Source: an uncultured Clostridia bacterium
GTDB lineage: Bacteria > Bacillota > Clostridia > Oscillospirales > Ruminococcaceae
Direction: 5' to 3'
Assembly: GCA_947175045.1 (NCBI GenBank)
Contig: CAMWLH010000040.1
Coordinates: 1 to 11,067 of the forward strand
DNA length: 11,067 nt
The notes under the pieces are model-generated. The model was given only the letters and a program-made list of their open reading frames with translations. It made no database searches and was not told the DNA's origin. Numbering within the stretch: the stretch's first letter is position 1; each line of letters starts with the position of its first letter. The position numbers were made by a program, and so were the translations under genes. Of the stretch, positions 1-7,534 are shown piece by piece.

Positions 1-1030
1 GAAGATCATCGACTGCCGCTTCGTCAAAAAAGCGGAGCATTTTTACACGCTCCGTCATTTCCGCTGCCATATCATCGGTGATAAAATTGCTGTCTGTTCT
101 CGGATATGTCAGCAGCTTCTTTTCGTAAAGGTTTTGCATTATCACCAAAGTAGCCGCCGCCGACATACCTAACTTTTCGTTTGCTTCGGATTGAAGCGAG
201 GTCAGTGAGAACAGCAGTGGTCGATTTTCTTTTTTCAGTACGGTTTCCGCGGATTTTACCATGCAAAGCTTATGTTCGCACTTTGCCTTAATCGCTTCTG
301 CTTGCTGCCTGTCTGAAAAAGAATCATCCTCACCGTCAAACCATTCTGCGCCGTTCTCAAGCTTGAGCTTATAAAACGGCTTCTTGACAAAGCTTGAAAT
401 CTCGTTGTCGCGCTGTACGATCATATTCACAACAGCCGTTTGTACACGACCAACAGAGCATAATGCGCCGCTGTGCAGCGTATATAACCGCGTCAAATTC
501 ATTCCGAACAGCCAATCAACCTTGTTTCGGGAAAGCCCCGCAGCGTACATTTTATCGTATTCCAATGACGGTTTAAGATTGGCAAAGCCCTGTTGTATGC
601 TCTCAGCAGTGAGCGAGGCTATCCACAAGCGCTCAAAGGGCTTTGTGCAGCCCACATACTCATAGATGTATCTGAAAATGCACTCGCCCTCGCGGTCTGC
701 GTCCGTCGCGCAGATAATGCTATCCACTTCATCGGAATTCATAAGCGCCGCCAGTTTTGTAAGCTGTGCTTTGATAAGCTCATCCTTGTCTTTGTCGCCA
801 GTCACATTAACCTTAAACTCGAAATTCGGGACTATCGGCAAATCCGCTAAAGTCCATTTTTGAAATTTTTCGTCGTATTCATCTGGTTCTTTCAGTTGCA
901 CCAGATGTCCGAGCGCATTTGAAACGACGTAACCATTACCGTAAAGCGCGCCGTTTACGCTTTCGTTTGCACCGATCACCTTAGCGATCTCACGCGCTAC
1001 CGACGGCTTTTCAGCTACCACTAACTTCAT
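1..1030 (-). CDS. topB: DNA topoisomerase III, N-terminal half (cut by the left edge)
   Basis: This is a type IA topoisomerase, which cuts one DNA strand through a tyrosine link and passes another strand through. Elements of this type often carry their own copy, thought to resolve DNA during transfer or replication. About 343 residues are visible, roughly half of the usual length near 700. The Toprim domain opens with KLVVAEKPSVAREIAKVIGA (residues 2-21) and carries the metal-binding DADREGE motif at 110-116. GRVQT follows further on, and the active-site motif TYPRTDS has its tyrosine at residue 309. The reading frame is open without a break to the edge. The ATG at 1028-1030 is set by a perfect AGGAGGT at 1039-1045, eight bases upstream. 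The start lies 20 bases inside the end of the DUF4315 gene, so the two are probably translationally coupled. The family call is secure. I use topB as the family symbol and do not mean that it is the chromosomal housekeeping gene. Confidence 0.95.
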   Translation of the reverse strand, partial: MKLVVAEKPSVAREIAKVIGANESVNGALYGNGYVVSNALGHLVQLKEPDEYDEKFQKWTLADLPIVPNFEFKVNVTGDKDKDELIKAQLTKLAALMNSDEVDSIICATDADREGECIFRYIYEYVGCTKPFERLWIASLTAESIQQGFANLKPSLEYDKMYAAGLSRNKVDWLFGMNLTRLYTLHSGALCSVGRVQTAVVNMIVQRDNEISSFVKKPFYKLKLENGAEWFDGEDDSFSDRQQAEAIKAKCEHKLCMVKSAETVLKKENRPLLFSLTSLQSEANEKLGMSAAATLVIMQNLYEKKLLTYPRTDSNFITDDMAAEMTERVKMLRFFDEAAVDDL

Positions 1031-1385
1031 TATTGCTTACCTCCTGAGTTTCGATATTTGTGCTATATGTATCACGTTTGCTTGAAGTATCTTCGTCTTC
1101 CTGTTCGCCTTTTTCATCAGATACCGCGGGGACGGTCTTTTTTATATCGCCCGCGGCAATCGCCGCCGCAACGTCCGCAGCCGTAATTCCGTTTTGCGAC
1201 AGTGTTTCGGATAATTGCTCAAGCTCAAGCTGCCGTATTTCAAGCCGTATATCATCGATTTCCCTGTTTAAGGTCTTGATGTTGGATTTTGTATCCAAAA
1301 GTTTCCTTGTCAGCTTATCTCGCTGCATTTCTTTCGCGGTCATTTTCTTTTTAAGCTGCTCAATTTTTTTAGCCGTTTCTGCCAT
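1011..1385 (-). CDS. DUF4315 family coiled-coil protein
   Basis: This 124-residue protein has no known activity. Residues 1-62 are a charged helical stretch with hydrophobic residues at heptad spacing (IEQLKKKM, LTRKLLD, IKTLNREI, IRLEIRQLELEQL), predicting a coiled coil. A short segment GITAADVAAAIAAGDIKK follows at about 66-83, and the remaining tail is acidic, Ser/Thr-rich and probably disordered. This N-terminal coiled coil plus 'gIt.edv...i' pattern, and the position just before topoisomerase III, match the DUF4315 proteins of Tn1549-type elements. No signal peptide or membrane segment is seen, so it is probably cytoplasmic. The ATG at 1383-1385 is two bases after the upstream stop (TAG), with an AAAGAGGTT ribosome site at 1392-1400 inside the upstream gene. 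Family assignment is from memory of the pattern. A structural or adaptor role is only inferred. Confidence 0.82.
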   Translation of the reverse strand: MAETAKKIEQLKKKMTAKEMQRDKLTRKLLDTKSNIKTLNREIDDIRLEIRQLELEQLSETLSQNGITAADVAAAIAAGDIKKTVPAVSDEKGEQEDEDTSSKRDTYSTNIETQEVSNNEVSGS

Positions 1386-1387
1386 AG

Positions 1388-1693
1388 CTACAACCTCTTT
1401 CCTTTCTTTTTCTCACGGTATTTATGTATGCCGTAAGCACCGAAAACCACCACCAGAATTCCTATATCAATCCAACTGATGTGAAAATGTATTTCTTCAA
1501 CAGTTTCGGCGCTGTCCTCTCCGTTATCCGCGGATTGAGAAACGCTTGTCTGCTGAGATGTTGGCACAAGTTTGTCAAATATGTTGCCCTTGACTACGAA
1601 GAATAGAAATGTTAAAAGCAGCGCCATAACAATGCACAGATATATGCGCTGTCGGACGCTTTTTCCTGACCAATAGTTTTTTAGCCACTTCAT
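1388..1693 (-). CDS. Small protein with two membrane segments, family not recognised
   Basis: The product is 101 residues. A basic N-terminus (MKWLKNYWSGKSVRQR) precedes membrane segment 1 (about 17-35). A polar, acidic, Ser/Gln-rich stretch at 36-72 ends in EIHFHISW, followed by membrane segment 2 (about 74-90) and a very basic tail (HKYREKKKGKRL). By the positive-inside rule both ends face the cytoplasm and the acidic loop faces outward. The ATG at 1691-1693 directly abuts the TAA of the upstream gene, and its ribosome site GGAGGTG (1702-1708) lies within that gene's last codons. Tn1549-type elements usually carry a DUF4366 (CD1107-type) membrane protein next to DUF4315. This could be a reduced functional counterpart, but it is much shorter and I do not see clear similarity. 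A role in the transfer channel is inferred from the operon only. Confidence 0.8.
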   Translation of the reverse strand: MKWLKNYWSGKSVRQRIYLCIVMALLLTFLFFVVKGNIFDKLVPTSQQTSVSQSADNGEDSAETVEEIHFHISWIDIGILVVVFGAYGIHKYREKKKGKRL

Positions 1694-3754
1694 TTAGTTT
1701 TCACCTCCGTAATCGTCTATCAGGGCTTGAATAAATTCCTTGGTTGACTCAAATCTCGCCCTTTCATTAGCGGAAAAGTTATAAATAGTCGCGAGATCGG
1801 TTTCGTAATATTCCTGAACCGTATACAGCTTTACCTGCAGCTTTGTATGATCCGACGGACAATAGGGGTGTCCGCCGCAATAGTAGTGCTTTCTGCCGTC
1901 ATCATCTGTCCAGTAATCACATCTGCACCCGGGTATCGTTTTGGTTCTGCAATCCTCCCCGGGACAAGTACAGTTGGGGATTTCCTCGGTGGTTTTATAA
2001 ACGTATGTAGAGCCGTATTTGCAGCTGTTTTTATTGACGTCGTTCAAAAAATCCTCAAAATCTTTTCTTTTGAAGTCAAAGTCGAAAATCTCCGTGTCGG
2101 AAATACCCTCGGCATTCTGCTTGTCACGTGTCATCAGTACGAAAAGCGTTGCCAGAAAATCGGGGTAAAACTCTATGTCAAAATCATCAATATATCCGCT
2201 TATAACGCTGTCTTTGCCTTTTGCGGGAAAAAACAGTGCACTGCGGGTATCGGATTTGTACTCAATGATTTTGCGCGGCTTTTCGGTATCGCTGTCGCAG
2301 AACGCCTTGACCGTTTCTTTCAGTGGTTTCTGTACTTTGTCGTTGATTGCCTTTTCTGCGTCGTCAAGATATTTTTCAAGATTTTGATAAATATCTTCTG
2401 GGGTGTTCGGTTCACTGTCGGAGATCGCCCAACCGCCCACACCCGTTACTGAGCCTTCAACGGCGTTAATTATCGAGTTTATAATAAACATAATCAAAAT
2501 TAGGAGAAGGATAGCGCCGATAATAATTAAGCTCCATGGAGCTGTTTCCACTATCAGACTGACGATCTTATGCACAAGCTGAACGGTAGCCTTGACAACT
2601 TGTACCGCTGCCTTTGCCGCGAGTTTAATTCCTTTTACCGCCGCTTTGGTGGCTTTCGCCGTTGCTTTTGCGGTGGCTTTGGCAGCCCTTGCCGTATTTT
2701 TTGCGGCTTTAGCGGCTGTTTTTATCGTTCGTTTTCCTGTGTTAACGGTGCGTTTTACACCCTTATATATCTTCCTCGGAGCTTGCACAGCGGTTTTTAT
2801 TCCACGCGCTCCGCGGCGAGCATAATCAGCGGATTGTAGTCCGAGCTTGATCGTTTCCGTGCCCGTGTCGCTGCCCGATTTTGAAAAATCGGCACGCTGA
2901 GACATCAGCTTGTTCCCGGCTATGGCGGCGGGCTTAGTTACGACCTTACCCACAGTACCCAAAGTGGGCAAAGCTGTTTTCAGCTTATCGGGATTAACGG
3001 AGTCTGTGGAAATGGTATATTTCTTACCTGAGAATTTCAGCTTCTTTAATTGCCCGTTTGACAAACGTTTAAAACGCAGTCTTGATGGATTGAATTTTAT
3101 ACCATGCTTGACTGTTGTTTTTGATGTCAGCTTTGGCGGCATTGCCTTGGCTGCTTTTATTGCCGCGGCTTTTGCCGCCTGTTTTGACGGTGGCTTATAC
3201 TGCCCTTTGGAAAGCGCCGCGGGACGGCGATGAAGTATTTCCCTCTGCCGCGAATGAAGAATATTTGCCTTTTGGCTGCCGTTTTCCGTTACTTTGCTTA
3301 CTGAACGGTGAATTTTTTTCTCGATCCTGTGGGAAAAGGTGTTTCTGTCCTCAATATTGTGAGATTCGCTGCCTTTAAATCCGCGCGGTGCTGTTGCCAA
3401 TGGTTTTGATGGTGCGGAACGCGCGGTGCTTTCTGAGCGGGCATTATCCGCTTGGGAAGCGGGTGTGCTGCTGTTTCTTGTAACCGTATCGGTTTTTGCG
3501 CCGATATTGCCGCTTTTCAGCTTATATGATTTGGGCTTGGGACGGCTAACGGACATATTCGCATTATGGCGGACAGGGGAGACTTTAGCAGAAGCTGTCT
3601 CTTTTGGGCTTTGAATTCCCTTATCTATACGTTTTGCCAATCCCTCGCTATTCGCCTTTTTGGACAGCTCCGTTTTTTCTCCTATACTGTGCCTGATAGT
3701 GTTTTCATCAGAATTGTTCGACTGAACCCTGCCCTTATTATCTATAATTTTCAC
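1694..3754 (-). CDS. CD1108-like conjugation protein: basic N-terminal half, one membrane segment, Cys/His-rich C-terminal domain
   Basis: The 686-residue protein resembles the CD1108 family of mobile-element proteins encoded after VirB4. Residues 1-340 are basic, Ser/Thr/Pro-rich and probably disordered. Residues 343-392 are almost all Ala, Lys and Thr, with a repeated AKATAKATAKATK-like pattern predicting a long amphipathic basic helix. A membrane segment spans about 407-433. The C-terminal 250 residues, probably outside the cell, contain a cluster at 595-636 (CTC, C602, CRC at 610-612, then YYCGGHPYCPSDH) that could bind zinc or form disulfides. Related proteins, as I remember them, continue into an NlpC/P60 or CHAP cell-wall peptidase domain. 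This one stops with DDYGGEN and has no visible catalytic Cys-His pair of that type. The start is a GTG two bases after the VirB4 stop, with GGTGA six bases before it. The likely role is linking the cytoplasmic DNA side to the outer part of the channel, which is inference. Confidence 0.78.
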   Translation of the reverse strand: MKIIDNKGRVQSNNSDENTIRHSIGEKTELSKKANSEGLAKRIDKGIQSPKETASAKVSPVRHNANMSVSRPKPKSYKLKSGNIGAKTDTVTRNSSTPASQADNARSESTARSAPSKPLATAPRGFKGSESHNIEDRNTFSHRIEKKIHRSVSKVTENGSQKANILHSRQREILHRRPAALSKGQYKPPSKQAAKAAAIKAAKAMPPKLTSKTTVKHGIKFNPSRLRFKRLSNGQLKKLKFSGKKYTISTDSVNPDKLKTALPTLGTVGKVVTKPAAIAGNKLMSQRADFSKSGSDTGTETIKLGLQSADYARRGARGIKTAVQAPRKIYKGVKRTVNTGKRTIKTAAKAAKNTARAAKATAKATAKATKAAVKGIKLAAKAAVQVVKATVQLVHKIVSLIVETAPWSLIIIGAILLLILIMFIINSIINAVEGSVTGVGGWAISDSEPNTPEDIYQNLEKYLDDAEKAINDKVQKPLKETVKAFCDSDTEKPRKIIEYKSDTRSALFFPAKGKDSVISGYIDDFDIEFYPDFLATLFVLMTRDKQNAEGISDTEIFDFDFKRKDFEDFLNDVNKNSCKYGSTYVYKTTEEIPNCTCPGEDCRTKTIPGCRCDYWTDDDGRKHYYCGGHPYCPSDHTKLQVKLYTVQEYYETDLATIYNFSANERARFESTKEFIQALIDDYGGEN
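2579..2728 (-). repeat. Ala/Lys-rich low-complexity stretch in the CD1108-like gene
   Basis: These bases encode residues 343-392, built from imperfect reiterations of the Ala-Lys/Ala-Thr type (TAAKAAKNTARAAKATAKAT and onward). On the plus strand the DNA shows matching imperfect repeats around gctttngcngt. The stretch reads as a long positively charged helix leading directly into the membrane segment. Such composition resembles histone H1-like tails, so it may contact DNA or acidic lipid. This is inferred from composition alone. Confidence 0.7.
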
Positions 3755-3756
3755 TG

Positions 3757-6150
3757 TTATTCACCGAATTTCGTGGTCATTAACTTATACAGCTTGGTAT
3801 CGGTCGGGAAATCGTCCTTAAAGGGCAGTGAGCCGTTCAGTCCACAGTATATCAATCCGCTGCCCGCGGGAGCGCCTGTAACAAAATTCATAAGTGTATC
3901 GGGTATTTTAAGTATACGCGCCAGCTGCTCACGGTCACTTGCCGCCTGATTAAGCATGAGTATAAATTCCGAATTGGACAGCATAGAACGTGCCGTGTCG
4001 GATTTCAGCAGATCCTCAACATTCTGCGTAATTCCCGTAGGAATACCGCCCCATTTTCTTGCGCGTTTATACAGTTCATACAGAAAGTTTGCGCTTTCTT
4101 CATTTCTGAAAAGAAGATAAATTTCGTCTATATAAATTCGCGTGCGGATACCGCGTTCGCGGTTACGGACTATCCTGTCCCACAGGTTCTCAAGAACTAC
4201 CATCATTCCGAGGGGCTTTAACTGTTTCCCCAAGTCCTTTATATCGTACACTACAACGCGGTTATTTGTGTCCACATTGCTTTCAAAGGAGAATGCTTTC
4301 ATTGAGCCGTTTACATAAAGCTCCAATGACATATACAGCGCCTTTGCTTCCTCCGATGTCTGCTTTTTCAGTATTTCGTAATAATCCCTCAAGGTGGGCA
4401 TTTTGTCTGTGTGACCGAGCAGGAATTCCTGATACACCTCGTGCAGACAGTTGTCTATGATAGTTTTCTGTTCGGGGGATATCGCCACCTTACCCATAAT
4501 AGTTTGAAAGAACGACAGGAAAAAGTCGAATTTACCCGATACAACATCCTCGCCCTTGTTGTATTCCTCGATTGATATTTCAAGAGGATTAAGGTGTGAC
4601 TCCGAGCTTTCGGATATGTATATCAGCTCGCCGCCGAGAGCGCGGACAAGATTTGTATACTCTCGTTCGGGGTCAACGATAATTATTTCATCGTTGCTTG
4701 CAAGAAATACATTCACCATCTCACGCTTGGCGCTGAACGATTTACCCGATCCCGGGCAGCCGAGTATAAATCCGTTCGCATTGATGAGCGAGGCGCGGTT
4801 AAAGACGATCAGGTTGTTGGTGGACTGATTAAGTCCGTAATATGTGCCGCCCTGCTGTGACAACTCCTTTGAGTTAAATGGCATAAAAACCGCCGTGCTT
4901 TCCGTTGTCAGTGTTCGGCGAACGTTAAGCCGACAGTTTCCCAATGGCAGACAGGAAGCCATAGCGTCCTCCTGCTGAAACGCGGCGCGGGAGGTAGTGC
5001 ATACCTTTGTCCTGAATACGGCTTCGATCTTTTCCGTGTTGTTCTCAAGCTCTTCAAAGTTATTTCCTGTTATCATAATTACCAGATTAAGCAGGAACAT
5101 TTTCTGATTTTTACTTTGCAGATCATCAAGCTGTTCCTCGGCTTCGGCAAGGGAAAGCTTCAGATCCTCATTGATAACATCGGTATAAACGCCGTGCTGC
5201 GCCGCCTTTTTCTCCTTTGTTATCTTTTCGGATTTCATTGATGTAAGCTGTCTTTTGATTATCTTTATTGCTTCGGCGGGGTCTACGGGGGCTATATTAG
5301 CGGTAACTACGATAGGCAGCGACGTGCCGCAGATCTCGGTCATTATATCATCAAGCAAAGTACTGGGAAGGTGCTTTAAATACACCATTCGCGCATACTT
5401 GTCGTTGTACATGAAATAGTCTTTTTTGAATTCAAAGTAATCGGGGCAGCACAGCGATTTCTCCGCACCGCGCAGGAACTCCGAGGTGGATATGGGGCGT
5501 ATCTCCTGATTTACGCCGCGGAAGATATCTGCTATTATGCGTATGCGCTCATTTGCTTTCAGCGGTGTCAGCTCGCAGCCGATCTTCTGAAATATCGCTC
5601 TCATATGCAGCTCGTGCGCGAGAAATTTCTGCTGCGCTATCTGTATGTCTACGGCGGTTACCGTTACAGTAATATATTTCTTGGTGGATATACCGTTTTG
5701 TCCCTGCTGCATTTTGTCGATCAGCATTTCGTTGTACTCGTCGCGGTATTCGTCAAAGCCGTCACCCATATGCTTGAGCAGTATATGATTTTTAAATTCC
5801 TTTTCGTTTACTACGTTATTATGCAGCGTGAGCTGAATATCATCCGACGTGTCAAAGGAATTAAGCAGATCACCGTATGCGAGAAATATCTGCTCCTGTG
5901 TTTCGCCGTCTGCCGCTGTATAGGTCACGTCAGAAAAAGAATAGGTTTTGGAATAGTGGTTTTTGCTTACCTGAAATATATAGTTGTTGCATACATGGTC
6001 GTAGGGGATTGTGTCCTGCACCGTTCGCGCGACTTTTCGCCGTTCCGCTTTCTCTTTGGCTTTTTTGGGCGGCTTGCTCTTTGCGACGCGCACCTTGTCG
6101 GCTTCCTTTGCGGATACGGCGGTTTTCTTTTTCTTCTGAAATAACGTCAT
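3757..6150 (-). CDS. virB4: VirB4 family type IV secretion ATPase
   Basis: This is the 797-residue motor ATPase of the conjugation channel, peripheral to the inner face of the membrane. A very basic N-terminal 45 residues (QKKKKTAVSA, KSKPPKKAKEKAERRK) leads into the VirB4 N-terminal domain. The C-terminal RecA-like domain carries Walker A GCPGSGKSF at 464-472, VDPEREY at 492-498, Walker B RIYIDEI at 671-677, and the family stretch RARKWGGIPTGITQNVEDLL at 696-715. Length and motifs fit the Gram-positive TrsE/PrgJ/CD1110-type VirB4 and look intact. The ATG at 6148-6150 overlaps the stop of the PrgI gene by four bases (ATGA), with GGAAGG nine bases upstream, so translation is probably coupled. 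I use virB4 as a family symbol. VirD4 is ruled out by the long VirB4 N-terminal domain and the lack of N-terminal membrane segments. Confidence 0.96.
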   Translation of the reverse strand: MTLFQKKKKTAVSAKEADKVRVAKSKPPKKAKEKAERRKVARTVQDTIPYDHVCNNYIFQVSKNHYSKTYSFSDVTYTAADGETQEQIFLAYGDLLNSFDTSDDIQLTLHNNVVNEKEFKNHILLKHMGDGFDEYRDEYNEMLIDKMQQGQNGISTKKYITVTVTAVDIQIAQQKFLAHELHMRAIFQKIGCELTPLKANERIRIIADIFRGVNQEIRPISTSEFLRGAEKSLCCPDYFEFKKDYFMYNDKYARMVYLKHLPSTLLDDIMTEICGTSLPIVVTANIAPVDPAEAIKIIKRQLTSMKSEKITKEKKAAQHGVYTDVINEDLKLSLAEAEEQLDDLQSKNQKMFLLNLVIMITGNNFEELENNTEKIEAVFRTKVCTTSRAAFQQEDAMASCLPLGNCRLNVRRTLTTESTAVFMPFNSKELSQQGGTYYGLNQSTNNLIVFNRASLINANGFILGCPGSGKSFSAKREMVNVFLASNDEIIIVDPEREYTNLVRALGGELIYISESSESHLNPLEISIEEYNKGEDVVSGKFDFFLSFFQTIMGKVAISPEQKTIIDNCLHEVYQEFLLGHTDKMPTLRDYYEILKKQTSEEAKALYMSLELYVNGSMKAFSFESNVDTNNRVVVYDIKDLGKQLKPLGMMVVLENLWDRIVRNRERGIRTRIYIDEIYLLFRNEESANFLYELYKRARKWGGIPTGITQNVEDLLKSDTARSMLSNSEFILMLNQAASDREQLARILKIPDTLMNFVTGAPAGSGLIYCGLNGSLPFKDDFPTDTKLYKLMTTKFGE

Positions 6151-6560
6151 TGCTTGATACCTTCCTTTCGCTTGGGCTGTTTTTTCTTGTTGCGTTTGAT
6201 TGCAGCTTGCTGATGGATAATTTCGGTTTCGATTATTTCTTTGCGGCAGTACCAGTAGACGGGCAGCTCCTCGTATTTACGCTTTTGCGGTTCAGCCCAT
6301 TTCTGACGGTATAAAATCATCAAAAACTGTTCAAAGGGCATTCCGTTGAATTTAAAAAATCCGAATGCGATAATAGGCGCACCTACAAGGATTATTATCC
6401 AACCAATCAGGTCTTCGCCGAGAGCTTCTTTGCCGAAAAGAAAAAGCGGGACACATACCGCAAGCGCGGCGGCAGCGGATATGAACTGTCTTATCGTAAG
6501 CCCGAACAGGAATTTCTCTTTATAATCCCTTATTTCCTTTGGTATTTTTATTTCAATCAT
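6147..6560 (-). CDS. PrgI family (VirB3-like) membrane protein
   Basis: This 137-residue protein belongs to the PrgI family, the Gram-positive counterpart of VirB3, always found next to VirB4 and thought to anchor it at the membrane. It opens with MIEIKIPKEIRDYKEKFLFG and LTIRQF, the typical PrgI start. Two membrane segments lie at about 24-43 and 51-70. They are followed by the conserved FNGMPFEQFLMILYRQKW region and a basic cytoplasmic tail (KRNKKKQPKRKEG). The upstream stop TAG forms part of the ribosome site TAGGAGGG, and the ATG at 6558-6560 lies about eight bases further on. The downstream end overlaps VirB4 by four bases. Length, topology and neighbour all agree. Confidence 0.93.
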   Translation of the reverse strand: MIEIKIPKEIRDYKEKFLFGLTIRQFISAAAALAVCVPLFLFGKEALGEDLIGWIIILVGAPIIAFGFFKFNGMPFEQFLMILYRQKWAEPQKRKYEELPVYWYCRKEIIETEIIHQQAAIKRNKKKQPKRKEGIKQ

Positions 6561-6572
6561 ATATCGACCCTC

Positions 6573-7439
6573 CTACATTGCGCCGCATATTCGTTTAGCC
6601 CATGAGCCGCTTTGCATTACACCAAGCGCGAGAGTAAATACTTCAATTAACCCGCGCCAACCTTCGACCGCGTCCAGCGATGTCATATTATCAAGAAATC
6701 CGTGCAGCAACGAATATGCCATAAACATTACCATTAAGACGATTGCTTGAACGCATACTGCTGCATAGGATTTTAAAAATCCCTTGCCTATATCCGTCAA
6801 TCCGTCACAGGCAAGTGTGGAAAGCGGTATAGGAGCTATGATTGTATATATAACAAGCTCAAATACACGTCCGATTACGATAATATTGCATATAATAAGC
6901 AGTATTATCATTATTACGGCAATTATTTCCGTTTTTGTTGCCAACCACATTGGCTCAAAATTCAGAAATCCAGTGTTGGCAGGTGAGGGGAAAAGCTTTT
7001 GAGCTTGTTCTTTGGAAAGCCAAAAATACTGCGCCATTTCCACCCCATTGCTTGTGGGTATGATCTCCAATGCCTGCACGTCGCCTAATGACGTGGTGAC
7101 AATAGATGAAAAGCCGTTATAAATCAGCATAACTATCCATTCTGCATTGTCCACACAAACCTTCGCAACGACTAATTTAACAAATAACATAAGTACGTTT
7201 TCCCATGTTACCCATTGCAGGTGCAAGGTTTTTGTAAAAAAATCTATAAGAAAAAACAGCGCGCATAATGTTATTGCGGTTGCCTTAATTGCGGATATCG
7301 GCTGTTCAAGCATATCGCTTTTCACTATTTGCTCAAACCATCCCGTTTCACAAAGCAACTGCAATATCAAACGATATGCACCGTTAATTGCTCCCGCAAA
7401 TTGCGTTATGGATTCAGCAAGCCATTCATAAGTCAGCAA
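6573..7439 (-). CDS. VirB6/TrbL-like polytopic channel protein (TTG start)
   Basis: The 288-residue product has about six hydrophobic segments (roughly 49-69, 82-112, 170-190, 192-210, 223-247, 262-277). It has the VirB6/TrbL motif region IAPIPLSTLACDGLTDIGKG (201-220), followed by FLKSYAAVCVQAIVL. VirB6 proteins form the inner-membrane pore base of type IV secretion systems. Position between the pilin-like gene and PrgI agrees with the clostridial module. The start is TTG at 7437-7439. It is chosen because a perfect AAAGGAGG (7447-7454) sits seven bases before it, the next in-frame Met is only at residue 43, and the nearby ATG at the ribosome site is out of frame and stops after five codons. 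No signal peptide is evident. A hairpin upstream may limit transcription into this gene. Confidence 0.92.
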   Translation of the reverse strand: MLTYEWLAESITQFAGAINGAYRLILQLLCETGWFEQIVKSDMLEQPISAIKATAITLCALFFLIDFFTKTLHLQWVTWENVLMLFVKLVVAKVCVDNAEWIVMLIYNGFSSIVTTSLGDVQALEIIPTSNGVEMAQYFWLSKEQAQKLFPSPANTGFLNFEPMWLATKTEIIAVIMIILLIICNIIVIGRVFELVIYTIIAPIPLSTLACDGLTDIGKGFLKSYAAVCVQAIVLMVMFMAYSLLHGFLDNMTSLDAVEGWRGLIEVFTLALGVMQSGSWAKRICGAM

Positions 7440-7446
7440 TTAACTT

Positions 7447-7454
7447 CCTCCTTT
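7447..7454 (-). promoter_or_regulatory. Ribosome binding site that fixes the TTG start of the VirB6-like gene
   Basis: On the minus strand this reads AAAGGAGG, a full match to the 3' end of 16S rRNA. It is separated by seven bases from TTG CTG ACT. No in-frame ATG lies within 120 bases downstream, so the site decides the start. Confidence 0.85.
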
Positions 7455-7470
7455 CATTTTTGAGAAAAAC

Positions 7471-7498
7471 ACAGGCGGTGCTATATAACACCGCCTGC
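7471..7498 (-). terminator. Hairpin between the pilin-like and VirB6-like genes, possible partial terminator or attenuator
   Basis: On the minus strand GCAGGCGGTG pairs with CACCGCCTGT. There are nine perfect base pairs plus a closing G-U, GC-rich, with an eight-base AU-rich loop (TTATATAG). The sequence just after the stem is GTTTTTCTC, a short U run. This looks like a weak intrinsic terminator or an mRNA-stabilising 3' hairpin. It lies 37 bases after the pilin-like stop codon and 17 bases before the ribosome site of the VirB6-like gene. It is therefore well placed to give more pilin-like mRNA than downstream mRNA. The structure is seen directly; the function is inferred. Confidence 0.7.
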
Positions 7499-7534
7499 AT
7501 ATTCTATGTCCATAGACACAGCAATAAAGCCTGA

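Noticed and set aside
72..266. Minus-strand 64-codon open frame
   Set aside because: It is in a different frame inside topoisomerase III, whose own frame is open here and contains the active-site motif.
1847..2452. Plus-strand open frame of 201 codons
   Set aside because: It is antisense to the CD1108-like gene, with no ribosome site, and has a Cys/Phe/Val-rich composition typical of a shadow frame.
5605..6144. Plus-strand open frame of 179 codons
   Set aside because: It lies wholly antisense to the well-supported VirB4 gene, lacks a ribosome site, and its composition is that of a reverse-frame shadow.
7504..7517. Palindrome ctatgtccatag
   Set aside because: The arms are five bases with a two-base centre, too tight for an RNA hairpin, and a single copy gives no support for an operator.
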